Made by a program: the position numbers and the translations under genes. From contig DJWN01000090.1 in the NCBI GenBank assembly GCA_002440975.1, positions 1 through 15,138 on the forward strand: a stretch of 15,138 nt of DNA. The letters run 5' to 3'. The notes under the pieces are model-generated. The model saw nothing but the letters and a program-made list of their open reading frames with translations, was not told where the DNA came from and searched no databases. Position 1 is the first letter of the stretch; every line of letters begins with the position of its first letter. Positions 7,294 to 15,113 of this stretch are shown here, piece after piece. This DNA is from Bacteroidales bacterium UBA6229. Its GTDB lineage: Bacteria; Bacteroidota; Bacteroidia; Bacteroidales; F082.

Positions 7294-8913
7294 ATGAATT
7301 TTAAGAAATCCTTTGTTTATTTACCTCTCATATTTGCACTTTTACTTGCCGGTGGCATTTGGTTTGGGATGCAATTTACAGGCAGCAACAGCACCCATCA
7401 GGTGTTACGTATTTCTGGTCATGGAAACAGTAAAATAGAAAGCATTCTCGCTTACATTCAATCAGATTATGTGGATGATATTGACCGCAAAAAATTGGAA
7501 AAGGAAGCTATTGAGGCCATGATAGCATCACTTGATCCACACAGCGATTTTATCACAGCAGAGGAATTCCATGAGATGAACGACCCGCTTTTAGGTAAAT
7601 TTGAAGGCATTGGTGTATCTTTCCGCATCGAAAAGGATACTATAACAGTTATTAGTCCGCTCAAAGGAGGTCCGTCCGAAAAGGTTGGCATCATGGCTGG
7701 CGATCGCATCATCTTTATCGAAGACAGCCTGGTAGCTGGCGTGGAAGTGACCAACCGTGATGCAATGCGTAAGCTCAAAGGCGACAAAGGCACCAAAGTA
7801 CGGATAAAAGTGTTGCGCAGAGGGGTGGACGGCCTTATTGACTTTACTATCACCCGTGATGTGATTCCGACCTATAGCCTGGACATAGCCTATATGCTGG
7901 ATGAGAAAACCGGCTTTATCAGGTTGAACAAGTTTAGTGCCACCACACACGAAGAGTTTATGGAGGCTGTGGTTGAGTTGCTCGGGAAAGGAATGAATCA
8001 ACTTGTGCTTGATTTGAGGGGCAATACCGGCGGGTTTTTGAGCGCCGCCAGAGATCTGGCCGATGAATTTCTGACGGATGGCAAGCTGATCGTTTATACC
8101 GAAGGCAAAAATCGTCCACGGTCGTTTGCTTTTGCAACAAAAAAGGGATTGTTACATGATTTTCCGGTAGCCGTGCTGATCGATGAAGGATCGGCCAGTG
8201 CCAGCGAGATTGTGGCCGGAGCACTTCAGGACAACGACAGGGGCATTATCGTTGGTCGTAGATCATTTGGCAAAGGATTGGTGCAGGAACAATTGCCGCT
8301 TCCGGATGGTTCGGCAGTGCGCCTGACTGTTGCCAGGTATTACACACCAACAGGCCGTTCCATTCAAAAACCCTACAATGGTGATAAAATGGAATATCAC
8401 CACGAAGCCCTCGAACGCTACGAAAATGGCGAGCTGATGCATCCTGACAGCATACATTTTGCCGATTCGCTTAAATATACCACGCCAGAGGGCAAGATTG
8501 TTTACGGAGGTGGAGGCATTATGCCGGATGTGTATGTACCCTTAGAAGTGGACAGCAGTTTGGTCTATTACAACCGCCTGGCCAATAGCGGCTTGCTATT
8601 TCAGTTTGCGTTTGAATATGCTGATACACATCGTCCTGAGCTAAGTAGTTATGGCACTCCGCAAGCCTTTGCACAACAATTCAGATTTACAGATAAAATG
8701 TACAGCGAGCTTGTCGCTTTTGCAGCTGAGAAGGGCATCAGCGGAACAGACAAAGAAAAACAGGCAGCCCGTCAAAAAACAGCTATTCTTTTTAAAGCTT
8801 ATGTGGGACGCAATATTTACGATGAAGCTGGTTTTTACCCAATCTATCGGGAGATTGACAATGTACTCCAGGAGGCACTGAAGGTGCTGGGCAAAGAGGA
8901 AATCGTGTTGTGA
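7294..8913 (+). CDS. S41-family C-terminal processing protease (CtpA-like)
   Basis: This 539-residue protein is a carboxyl-terminal processing serine protease, which degrades or trims proteins in the cell envelope. An N-terminal hydrophobic segment (about residues 7-27) is an uncleaved anchor or signal peptide, placing the protease in the periplasm. The PDZ domain spans about 100-190 (GIGVSF, then GIMAGDRIIFIED). The S41 core follows: LDLRGNTGGFL (239-249), DEGSASASEIVAGAL (297-311), GRRSFGKGLVQEQ (321-333) and YYTPTGRSIQKP (349-360). S302, K327 and Q331 are the likely catalytic residues, with the Ser-Lys and Lys-Gln spacing of CtpB-type enzymes. About 180 residues follow the core, as in many Bacteroidota homologues. 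I chose the ATG at 7294; a TTG two codons earlier is less likely. Its stop codon overlaps the histidine kinase start (TGATG), so the two are translationally coupled. Confidence 0.94.
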   Translation: MNFKKSFVYLPLIFALLLAGGIWFGMQFTGSNSTHQVLRISGHGNSKIESILAYIQSDYVDDIDRKKLEKEAIEAMIASLDPHSDFITAEEFHEMNDPLLGKFEGIGVSFRIEKDTITVISPLKGGPSEKVGIMAGDRIIFIEDSLVAGVEVTNRDAMRKLKGDKGTKVRIKVLRRGVDGLIDFTITRDVIPTYSLDIAYMLDEKTGFIRLNKFSATTHEEFMEAVVELLGKGMNQLVLDLRGNTGGFLSAARDLADEFLTDGKLIVYTEGKNRPRSFAFATKKGLLHDFPVAVLIDEGSASASEIVAGALQDNDRGIIVGRRSFGKGLVQEQLPLPDGSAVRLTVARYYTPTGRSIQKPYNGDKMEYHHEALERYENGELMHPDSIHFADSLKYTTPEGKIVYGGGGIMPDVYVPLEVDSSLVYYNRLANSGLLFQFAFEYADTHRPELSSYGTPQAFAQQFRFTDKMYSELVAFAAEKGISGTDKEKQAARQKTAILFKAYVGRNIYDEAGFYPIYREIDNVLQEALKVLGKEEIVL

Positions 8914-10220
8914 TGATAGGCGAGATTATTTTCATCAGTGCGTCTTTTATACTGCGGCTGGTCACCTTTGCAGTTGTGATGAATTATGTAAATATCTCCA
9001 AACACCGGATTGCCTGGTGGATGATAGCTGCTGCCATGATACTGATGGCATTAGAAAACCTGTTTCAGTTGCTGGCTATTGAGGGTATTTCTGATCTGGC
9101 AGTGGGCACAAAAGTGCCGCCAGTAGCAGGATTTGTGGTTTCGGTGCTGATGCTGAGTGGCACCTTATTAATACGTAACATCCTGAAACGACTTTCCAAG
9201 GCCGAACGCACCAGACTAAGCATCAACCACCGATATCAAATGCTTTTCAACACCAGTTCGGATCAGATTTTTGTGATCGCCACCGATGGGCAGATACTTG
9301 AAGTGAATCAGGCTGCTTGCGAACGGTTGGAGTTTTCGCGAGAGGAGTTGCTTAATCGCAGCTTTGCATCGCTAAAGTCAGGTCAAAATGCAGAAGGTGT
9401 GTTAGATCATCTGAACGAAATCAGGCAGCATAAGATGTATATTTTTGAAACCGAATTGCTTTCGGGCAAAGGTAAACGTATCCCGGTAGAGATGAGCTGT
9501 CGGCTGATCGAAATAGATGAAAGACCCTGCATCACCTGCGTGGCCAGAAGTATTTCGGCACGCAAAGAACTGGAGAAACGTGTGCTGATTGCCACCATCG
9601 AAACGGAAGAAAACGAACGCAGCCGCTTTGCCCGTGAGATACATGACGGATTGGGACCTTTGCTTTCGACCATCAAACTGTATGTGAATGAACTGGAACA
9701 CAACGAGAAAAAGGCAGATCATGATGCTAACATTCAATATATCAACAAATTGATTGATGAAGCGGTGAGCAGTGCCCGAAATATCGCCAATAATATCACA
9801 CCAAAAATCATTACCGATTACGGGCTGATACGTTCGTTAGAAAATTTCTGTCAATCAATTAATGCCACAAAATTGCTTGAAATAAGTTTTATGCATGAGG
9901 CACTTTCGCATACTTTGGGATCAACCATTGAGCTAACATTGTATCGTATCATTACAGAATTGATTAATAACACCATCAAACATGCCCAGGCACAGCAGGT
10001 GCATATCAAGTTGTTGCAGGAAGCTTCACGCATCAGGTTAAGCTACCGCGACGACGGTATTGGTTTTGAACTGGACAAGGCTTTGGAAAAGTCGGATCAA
10101 ACCCTGGGATTGAAGAATATCATCAGCAGGGTGCGCTCACTAAAGGGTAGTTTCTCGTTCAGAAACACCAGGCCAGGAATTGAAATTCTGATTGATTTGG
10201 ACGCCGAACAAGGGAAATAA
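8913..10220 (+). CDS. Membrane sensor histidine kinase, PAS plus HisKA_3 type
   Basis: This 435-residue protein is a NarL-type two-component sensor kinase. Three hydrophobic helices (about residues 5-25, 33-56 and 68-90) form a membrane module without a sizeable periplasmic domain. A PAS domain follows at about 105-215 (YQMLFNTSSDQIFVIATDGQILEVN). The HisKA_3 dimerisation helix carries ERSRFAREIHDGLGPLLS, with H244 as the likely phosphorylated histidine. The HATPase domain has the N-box ELINNTIKHA (349-358), the G1 motif DDGIGF (380-385) and GLKNIISRV (399-407). The signal is unknown; PAS placement and the lack of an external domain suggest a cytoplasmic or membrane cue. The ATG at 8913 overlaps the protease stop by one base; a GTG one codon earlier is an alternative. 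The response regulator follows 76 bases downstream and is the obvious partner. Confidence 0.93.
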   Translation: MIGEIIFISASFILRLVTFAVVMNYVNISKHRIAWWMIAAAMILMALENLFQLLAIEGISDLAVGTKVPPVAGFVVSVLMLSGTLLIRNILKRLSKAERTRLSINHRYQMLFNTSSDQIFVIATDGQILEVNQAACERLEFSREELLNRSFASLKSGQNAEGVLDHLNEIRQHKMYIFETELLSGKGKRIPVEMSCRLIEIDERPCITCVARSISARKELEKRVLIATIETEENERSRFAREIHDGLGPLLSTIKLYVNELEHNEKKADHDANIQYINKLIDEAVSSARNIANNITPKIITDYGLIRSLENFCQSINATKLLEISFMHEALSHTLGSTIELTLYRIITELINNTIKHAQAQQVHIKLLQEASRIRLSYRDDGIGFELDKALEKSDQTLGLKNIISRVRSLKGSFSFRNTRPGIEILIDLDAEQGK

Positions 10221-10263
10221 TTGAAACATTTAGTTGGGTAACATTTATTTCTCAAATTACCCC

Positions 10264-10271
10264 TATCTTTG
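10264..10271 (+). promoter_or_regulatory. Possible internal -7 element before the response regulator
   Basis: The sequence TATCTTTG matches TAnnTTTG and lies in the 76-base gap, about 26 bases upstream of the regulator ATG. No good -33 box is seen. It could allow expression of the regulator independently of the kinase. Confidence 0.4.
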
Positions 10272-10296
10272 TTGTGAATAAATAAACAGTAGCCAA

Positions 10297-10941
10297 ATGG
10301 ATCCTGTTATTCGTATCATTATTGTTGACGATCATGAAATTTTTCGTGGTGGTTTGCGTATGGTTATCAATAAGTTGGGTTATGTGAAAGTAGTGGGCGA
10401 AGCTGCCGATGGCCAGGAGTTTCTGAAACTGATCGAAACGGTAGAAACGGATCTCGTGTTGATGGATATAGAAATGCCCGTAATGAATGGTATCGAAGCT
10501 ACAAAACTTGCCCTGGAACGCAAACCGGAACTCAAAATCATTGCCCTCACTATGTTCAAGGAGGACGCCTACATTCAAAGCATGATGGAGGCAGGGGTGA
10601 AGGGTTTTCTGATCAAAAACATAAGCAAAGACGTGCTCGACAGGGCTTTGCAGGCTGTTTACAATGGCAAGACCTATTATAGTGAAGAACTCTGGGATTA
10701 TTTTACCAAGGCTGTCTCGAAGGAAGAAAAGCCGGATGATGATATCAATATCACGCCCCGCGAGTTGGAGGTGCTTGAACTGCTGGCTGAAGGACTCAAT
10801 AACAAAGAAATTGCTGATCGCTTGTTTGTGAGCGAACGAACCATCGTTGGCCATAAATCCAATCTGATGGCCAAGACCAATTGCAAAAATACCGTAGCAC
10901 TGCTGGCTTATGCCATTAGGAACAAGCTGATTGAGATTTAG
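10297..10941 (+). CDS. LuxR/NarL-family response regulator
   Basis: This 214-residue protein has a receiver domain (about 1-125) joined to a LuxR-type HTH domain (about 150-214). In the receiver, D11 and D12 form the acidic pocket, D57 in LMDIEMPVMNG is the phosphorylation site, T85 (ALTMF) is the switch residue and K107 (FLIKN) completes the site. The HTH domain contains ITPRELEVLELLAEGLNNKEIADRL followed by VSERTIVGHKSNLMAK, the canonical GerE/LuxR pattern. Phosphorylation by the preceding HisKA_3 kinase should promote dimer formation and DNA binding; the target genes are unknown. It is the last gene of the unit. Only weak AT-rich inverted repeats (for example 10974-10990) follow before the convergent phoH-like gene, so no convincing terminator is called. 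Confidence 0.94.
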   Translation: MDPVIRIIIVDDHEIFRGGLRMVINKLGYVKVVGEAADGQEFLKLIETVETDLVLMDIEMPVMNGIEATKLALERKPELKIIALTMFKEDAYIQSMMEAGVKGFLIKNISKDVLDRALQAVYNGKTYYSEELWDYFTKAVSKEEKPDDDINITPRELEVLELLAEGLNNKEIADRLFVSERTIVGHKSNLMAKTNCKNTVALLAYAIRNKLIEI

Positions 10942-11085
10942 TTTTGAACTTTAGAGATACAATTATAAAAGATAATTAACCTCCTTAATTGTTGGTAGAT
11001 CTTATTAACATGGGCATGATTCCTACCATGAAATGGCCTTTACCAGCAAAAAGTTACCGGCAAAAATTTATACCCACATAAATAC

Positions 11086-12423
11086 TTACAATAACTCATT
11101 CGCCAGATTTGCCAGCTCCGAACGCTCTCCCTTCTCCAGACGAATATGGGCATACAAATCATGGTGCTTGATGTTATGGATCAGATACGAAAGCCCGTTC
11201 GACTGGGCATCCAGATAAGGTGTGTCGATTTGAAATACATCTCCCGTAAAAATAATTTTAGTGTTTTCGCCGGCACGGGTGATGATGGTTTTCACTTCGT
11301 GCGGGGTAAGGTTTTGAGCTTCGTCAACAATAAATATCACATTTGAAATGCTGCGTCCGCGAATATACGCCAAAGGCGTGATCACCAGCTTTTCTTTCTC
11401 CACGGCCTCCGTTATGCGCTTATATTCCTTATCCTCCTCGCCATACTGGTTTTGAATAAACTTCAAATTGTCCCAAAGTGGCTCCATATAAGGATTCAAT
11501 TTCGACTTGATATCTCCCGGCAAAAAGCCAATATCTTTATTACTCAGCGGAACAATCGGGCGTGCCAGATAAACCTGCTTAAAACTTCTTCGCTGTTCCC
11601 AGGCTGCAGCCAGTGCCAGCAAAGTTTTGCCGGTGCCTGCTATGCCCTGTATGGTTACCAGTTTTATTTCCGGATTTAGCAAAGCATGAAACGCAAAAAC
11701 CTGTTCAGCATTTCGGGGCATAATACGCGAAATGGCATGTTTTTCGATCCTCTCAATCCTTGCTGTGATCGGATTATAGAAACCCAGTGCCGAATTTTTT
11801 TCGCTCTTCAGGATGAAATAATGATTCGCAACAGCCGGCTTGTGTCCGATTTCTTCCAAACTGCAAAAACCCTCTGAATAAAGCTTGTCTATCACTTCGG
11901 CCGGCACATTTTCGAGTGTAGTTTTACCTGTATAAAGCAAATTAACATCCTTCACCTTTCCAGTTTCATAATCTTCGGCCTGCAGGTTAAGTGATTTGGC
12001 TTTGAGCCTGAGGTTCACATCCTTAGAAACCAAAATCACTTTTGTTCCGGGATTATCCTCCGAAAGCTTGAGGGCAGCATTCAGGATACGATGATCGGGT
12101 TTGTCGGCACCAAAGACTTCACAGGCATCCAACTTACTTTTCTCATTCATCAAAACCTTAAAACGTCCTTTGGTGGGGCCGTTGAGCCGCCGCCAGTTCT
12201 TCATGGTGTATTTACCTGAAATACGATCCATGAACCGGATAAACTCGCGGGCTTCAAAGTTCTTAGTGTCGTTGCCTTTCTTAAAATTATCCAACTCCTC
12301 GAAAACTGTGATCGGGATGGCTACATCATGCTCCTCAAAGGTGTTGATGGCATTGTGGTTGTAAATGATAACAGAAGTATCGAGTACGAAAATCTTTTGG
12401 GTTTTTGTTTTGGCGGCAGGCAT
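11086..12423 (-). CDS. PIN domain plus PhoH ATPase protein (PhoH2 type)
   Basis: This 445-residue protein joins an N-terminal PIN nuclease domain to a C-terminal PhoH ATPase domain, the arrangement called PhoH2, for which RNA unwinding and cleavage have been described in other bacteria. In the PIN domain, FVLDTSVII (D15), FEELDNF (E42/E43), DKPDHRIL (D107/D110) and SKDVNLR (D135) supply the acidic residues. In the PhoH domain, Walker A is GIAGTGKT (260-267), Walker B is IFIVDEAQNL (363-372), and TGDVFQID (393-400) is the third family motif. Between them, residues about 150-245 form a linker region. Length is typical. The start ATG at 12423 gives a basic N-terminus (MPAAKTKTQK). The gene stands alone and is convergent with the two-component genes. 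No -7 element could be identified upstream. Confidence 0.94.
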   Translation of the reverse strand: MPAAKTKTQKIFVLDTSVIIYNHNAINTFEEHDVAIPITVFEELDNFKKGNDTKNFEAREFIRFMDRISGKYTMKNWRRLNGPTKGRFKVLMNEKSKLDACEVFGADKPDHRILNAALKLSEDNPGTKVILVSKDVNLRLKAKSLNLQAEDYETGKVKDVNLLYTGKTTLENVPAEVIDKLYSEGFCSLEEIGHKPAVANHYFILKSEKNSALGFYNPITARIERIEKHAISRIMPRNAEQVFAFHALLNPEIKLVTIQGIAGTGKTLLALAAAWEQRRSFKQVYLARPIVPLSNKDIGFLPGDIKSKLNPYMEPLWDNLKFIQNQYGEEDKEYKRITEAVEKEKLVITPLAYIRGRSISNVIFIVDEAQNLTPHEVKTIITRAGENTKIIFTGDVFQIDTPYLDAQSNGLSYLIHNIKHHDLYAHIRLEKGERSELANLANELL

Positions 12424-12625
12424 AAGCAGTTCTTTCGGTTAGGGCTCACGAAGTTAACGCTCATCCGGCATCTATTTCAATACATGGATCAGCTTACTTA
12501 TCAACAATGAATTGTTTATCACTACTTAACACTCTGATTGAAAGCTTTTAAAATCAATAAACACTAAATTAAATTTTAAGTTGCAAATAGAACACTTATA
12601 ATCTCTTTTAACAAAATTTTCCCAA

Positions 12626-12657
12626 TTTGCATTTAGCCAGGAAACAAATTACCTTTG
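12626..12657 (+). promoter_or_regulatory. Bacteroidota promoter for the DUF4160/DUF2442 pair
   Basis: TTTG at 12626-12629 and TACCTTTG at 12650-12657 are separated by exactly 20 bases. This matches the Bacteroidota consensus of TTTG, a spacer of about 19-21 bases, and TAnnTTTG. It is the only promoter in the window with both boxes intact. Transcription should start near 12660, giving a leader of about 30 bases before the GTG at 12694. Confidence 0.75.
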
Positions 12658-12693
12658 TTGATAAATCATGTTCTAACCCTAAAATTTATTTTA

Positions 12694-12894
12694 GTGCCTG
12701 AAATATTTAGAAAACTTGGTTTTGTTTTCTTTTTCTATACTAACGAAGGTCAAGAACCCATGCATGTTCATGTAAGAAAAGCAGGTGGTTTTGCAAAATT
12801 CTGGGTCGAACCAGTTGATCTTGATTTTTCGCAAGGAATGAAAATTAGTGATATTAAAAAGCGGAAGAACTCATCTTTGAACACATTGATTTGA
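12694..12894 (+). CDS. DUF4160-family protein, frame broken near the 3' end
   Basis: The open frame gives 66 residues: VPEIFRKLGFVFFFYTNEG, then QEPMHVHVRKAGGFAKFWVEP, then VDLDFSQGMKISDIKK. This matches DUF4160, whose hallmark is a PxHxHV-type segment after a GF-x-FFFY strand. After the two lysines the frame runs into unrelated residues and a TGA at 12892. Shifting to the -1 frame at AAA AAG (12856-12861) continues the family sequence as AEELIFEHIDLIKQKWYEVH and ends at a TGA at 12927-12929, giving the usual length of 78 residues. One missing A in a five-A run explains this. It could be a true mutation, a sequencing error or a translational frameshift. The start is taken as the GTG at 12694, because earlier TTG codons lie in the leader or promoter. 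The function of DUF4160 is unknown. Confidence 0.78.
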   Translation: MPEIFRKLGFVFFFYTNEGQEPMHVHVRKAGGFAKFWVEPVDLDFSQGMKISDIKKRKNSSLNTLI

Positions 12895-12929
12895 TCAAAC
12901 AAAAGTGGTATGAAGTACATGGTAGCTGA
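12861..12929 (+). other. Displaced C-terminal part of DUF4160 in the -1 frame
   Basis: These 23 codons restore the missing family end: AEELIFEHIDLIKQKWYEVH plus GS and a stop. Their TGA at 12927-12929 lies inside the start of the DUF2442 gene, giving the short gene overlap usual for this pair. The displaced frame still looks like protein-coding sequence, which argues that the break is recent, artefactual or bypassed during translation. Confidence 0.72.
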
Positions 12930-13164
12930 ACTTATGTTTAATGCAGAAAAAGCCTGGTACGAAAATGGCAAAATTTGCATTCTGCTGTCTGATAATAAAG
13001 AAATCAGATTTCCAGTATCGCTCAACGAAAAGCTGAGTAATGCCCCTGTGGAAAAACTAGCCAATATCGAACTAATTTGTAATGGCACAGGCCTGCATTG
13101 GCCAGATTTAGATGAAGATTTATCACTTACCGGAATTATGGAAGGCAGATTTAGCAAAAACTAA
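12910..13164 (+). CDS. DUF2442-family protein
   Basis: This 84-residue protein (81 from the ATG at 12919) belongs to DUF2442. The diagnostic pattern is a beta-rich start (AEKAWYENGKICILLSDNKEIRFPV), then EKLSNAPVEKLANIELICNGTGLHWPDLDEDLSLTGIMEG. The GxGLHWPDLDEDLS segment near residues 58-71 is the family signature. DUF2442 genes are frequently found next to DUF4160 genes, as here, and the pair is widely suspected to act together; a toxin-antitoxin-like role is inference, not established. The gene overlaps the restored DUF4160 reading frame by 20 bases (or 11 with the second ATG). No independent promoter is seen. No terminator is evident in the 92-base gap before the convergent M14 gene. Confidence 0.82.
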   Translation: MKYMVAELMFNAEKAWYENGKICILLSDNKEIRFPVSLNEKLSNAPVEKLANIELICNGTGLHWPDLDEDLSLTGIMEGRFSKN

Positions 13165-13256
13165 TTGCTTTTTTCTTATTTTTAAAGCTATAAAAACTAT
13201 GTTGTTAACTGACTTGACCTTTTCATTGTTCTCCGCTCAGTTTTCACTCTTCAATT

Positions 13257-15014
13257 TCATTTTAGCCTTCCCACCGGATAAACCATGTATTTTTCATCCC
13301 ACCAGGGTGTTTGCCTGTAAAACCAGTTGAGCTGTGCCCATGAATTACGGGCAAATTCTGGTTCGGCCAACTTTTTGGCTTCGTAGGTTTCGCTCAAACC
13401 CGGAATACTGTCGAGCATGCGTCGCGCCAATGGCTCCATCACATAGGTTTCGGCATATTCTTTCTGTTCAAAAATCGGATCAAAAAACCCCCATTCCAAC
13501 AGCGATCCGTCTCCTTCGGGTTCGAGCATGTGTGCAATCAAACGAATAAGTGGCTGATCTGTTGGCACCTTTATGCTTCCGGCCGGATAAGTTTGTTTTT
13601 GTATTCGTTGCTCCATGCTGAAATTACGCACACGATGCCTGCCCTCGTAAGGTCGTTGTTGCCAGCTGATATCAGTAAACACATATTGTTCTACCTCAAA
13701 TTCAGTGCTATGTTTCAACACCTCAAAATGAACGCCATGCCATTTCAAGCGGTCAATCACTTCAGTCCATTCCACCGGTATAAGATAGGCTTCAGGAAGT
13801 TTGACCACTTTATCCGGCACAAAAGTCTGAAAAATAGGCAAAAGAAACGTATCCGGACGGCTGGCATCATATACAAATAAATCACCACCGGTGAGTTCGC
13901 TGATGCGCTTTTCGTACTGCACCCCTGCAAAAGGTACCATGATGCTGTCTGTTTGATCCAGTTTGTATTGCAGCGCAAAGTACTTTGCTCTGAAATTAGC
14001 AGAAGCAGCATACTCATCAGCTTCCTGGTTCAGTTGCTGCAATTGTTTTCCGTGCTGAGAAAGTATTTCCATGCTATGCAAGATTGCCGCCAGCGTAGCA
14101 TCCACCCGTTGGTTGTAAGGCTTTAACATATGCGTTTCCAACAACAAACCCGCACGGTTACGATGTGCTGTATAGGACTGCGAAAGCATTGGCCCCGACA
14201 TCCAGCTTACCAGGCCACTGCGGGGGTCGTGCCAGCTGCGAAAGCTTACATAAGGGAATACCGGAAAACCATCCTCATGCATGGCGTAGTCCCAAAATGG
14301 CAAAAAAACATCCTTTTGCCAGGCCGTGAGCCCTGCATCGATATTGGCACCGAGCTCCAGTCCATAAGTCATTACATACTGATAATCGGCTCCATCGGTG
14401 GTATGGGTATCAATAAAAAAATCAGGATCATAGTGGTCGAAAAGCTTCAACCAGGCCTGCATCTCAGGGGCATCGGCCTTTAGGTAATCGCGATTCAGGT
14501 TATAGTTTTGAGCCGTAACGCGCCAACCCATTTCAACAGGCCCGTTTTGATTGATGCGGCCATAACGGCTAAAACGTTCGTGGCCGTCCACATTAAAAAC
14601 AGGAATAAATAACAGACTCACCTGCTCAAACAGGGCTTTATGTTTTTGCTCTTTCACCTGATCCCTAAGCAAAAGCAACATGGCGTCCTTCCCCTCCGAT
14701 TCGCCCGGATGTATGCCGGCCTGCACCATCAACAACACCCTTCCGGAAGCTTTTATGTCATCAGGATTAGTTAATCCCTCCCGATCGTAAATCACATATT
14801 TCAATGGGCGCTGCTGAGGACTTAGACCAAAATCAGCCATATACATCGCTTCGGAATGAGCATCAAGTTTTTCAAGAAAAGCAAGTGTTTCGGCATATCT
14901 TGGCGTGGCAATCTTCCCCGATTTTTCATAATAGGTTTTCCAGTCATCTTGCTGGGCTTGCAAGGCAATGGGTAAGCTTGACAGCACAATAAGTAATAAG
15001 CAAAAGCGTTTCAT
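13257..15014 (-). CDS. Secreted M14-family zinc carboxypeptidase-like protein
   Basis: This 585-residue protein has a signal peptide (about residues 1-20, MKRFCLLLIVLSSLPIALQAQ). The M14 domain follows. H102 and E105 in QAGIHPGESEGKDA and H204 in FIDTHTTDG are the likely zinc ligands. QNYNLNRDYLKAD (169-181) holds the substrate-binding Asn/Arg motif, and E293 in GLLLETHML is the likely catalytic glutamate. All key residues are therefore present. The region from about 310 to the end is an extension of roughly 275 residues of unclear fold that I recognise as common in Bacteroidota M14 proteins. The likely location is the periplasm or outside the cell, and the likely activity is removal of C-terminal residues from peptides or cell-wall fragments. 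It stands alone, with no clear -7 element upstream. Confidence 0.92.
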   Translation of the reverse strand: MKRFCLLLIVLSSLPIALQAQQDDWKTYYEKSGKIATPRYAETLAFLEKLDAHSEAMYMADFGLSPQQRPLKYVIYDREGLTNPDDIKASGRVLLMVQAGIHPGESEGKDAMLLLLRDQVKEQKHKALFEQVSLLFIPVFNVDGHERFSRYGRINQNGPVEMGWRVTAQNYNLNRDYLKADAPEMQAWLKLFDHYDPDFFIDTHTTDGADYQYVMTYGLELGANIDAGLTAWQKDVFLPFWDYAMHEDGFPVFPYVSFRSWHDPRSGLVSWMSGPMLSQSYTAHRNRAGLLLETHMLKPYNQRVDATLAAILHSMEILSQHGKQLQQLNQEADEYAASANFRAKYFALQYKLDQTDSIMVPFAGVQYEKRISELTGGDLFVYDASRPDTFLLPIFQTFVPDKVVKLPEAYLIPVEWTEVIDRLKWHGVHFEVLKHSTEFEVEQYVFTDISWQQRPYEGRHRVRNFSMEQRIQKQTYPAGSIKVPTDQPLIRLIAHMLEPEGDGSLLEWGFFDPIFEQKEYAETYVMEPLARRMLDSIPGLSETYEAKKLAEPEFARNSWAQLNWFYRQTPWWDEKYMVYPVGRLK

Positions 15015-15080
15015 AAAAATATCAATCTGATAGATACAACCTGACTGCTAGTTTATTATAAATAATCATTGTTGTCCGGT

Positions 15081-15113
15081 AAAAATATTATATCGTCCCT
15101 ACGGGACTTTTTT
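15081..15113 (+). repeat. GTCCC-TAC-GGGAC hairpin with T run, repeat-like
   Basis: GTCCC and GGGAC (15095-15107) pair around TAC, followed by six T. Upstream is AAAATATTATATC. The arrangement recalls a short sequence I associate with dispersed copies in Bacteroidota genomes (CCGATAT...GTCCCTACGGGAC). It also looks like a weak plus-strand terminator. It lies in the upstream region of the M14 gene. Only one copy is in the window, so the repeat assignment is from memory. Confidence 0.35.

Noticed and set aside
7591..8001. Open frame of 136 codons antisense to the S41 protease
   Set aside because: It overlaps the PDZ and S41 region, where the sense frame has unambiguous conserved motifs.
8651..8881. 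Out-of-frame open frame within the 3' end of the S41 gene
   Set aside because: It is contained in the protease coding region in another frame and has no family features.
10252..10854. Open frame of 200 codons antisense to the response regulator
   Set aside because: It lies opposite a gene with all receiver and LuxR motifs, and its translation is low-complexity and matches no family I recognise.
10974..10990. AATTAA-CCTCC-TTAATT inverted repeat as a terminator for the response regulator
   Set aside because: The stem is six AT pairs with no following T run, too weak to call.
12424..12625. Promoter for the phoH-like gene
   Set aside because: The only near match on the minus strand is TATTTG at about 12582-12587, which lacks the two-base spacer of TAnnTTTG and is about 160 bases from the start.
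15095..15107. GTCCCTACGGGAC as a CRISPR repeat
   Set aside because: It occurs once in the window with no spacer-repeat periodicity and no cas gene nearby.
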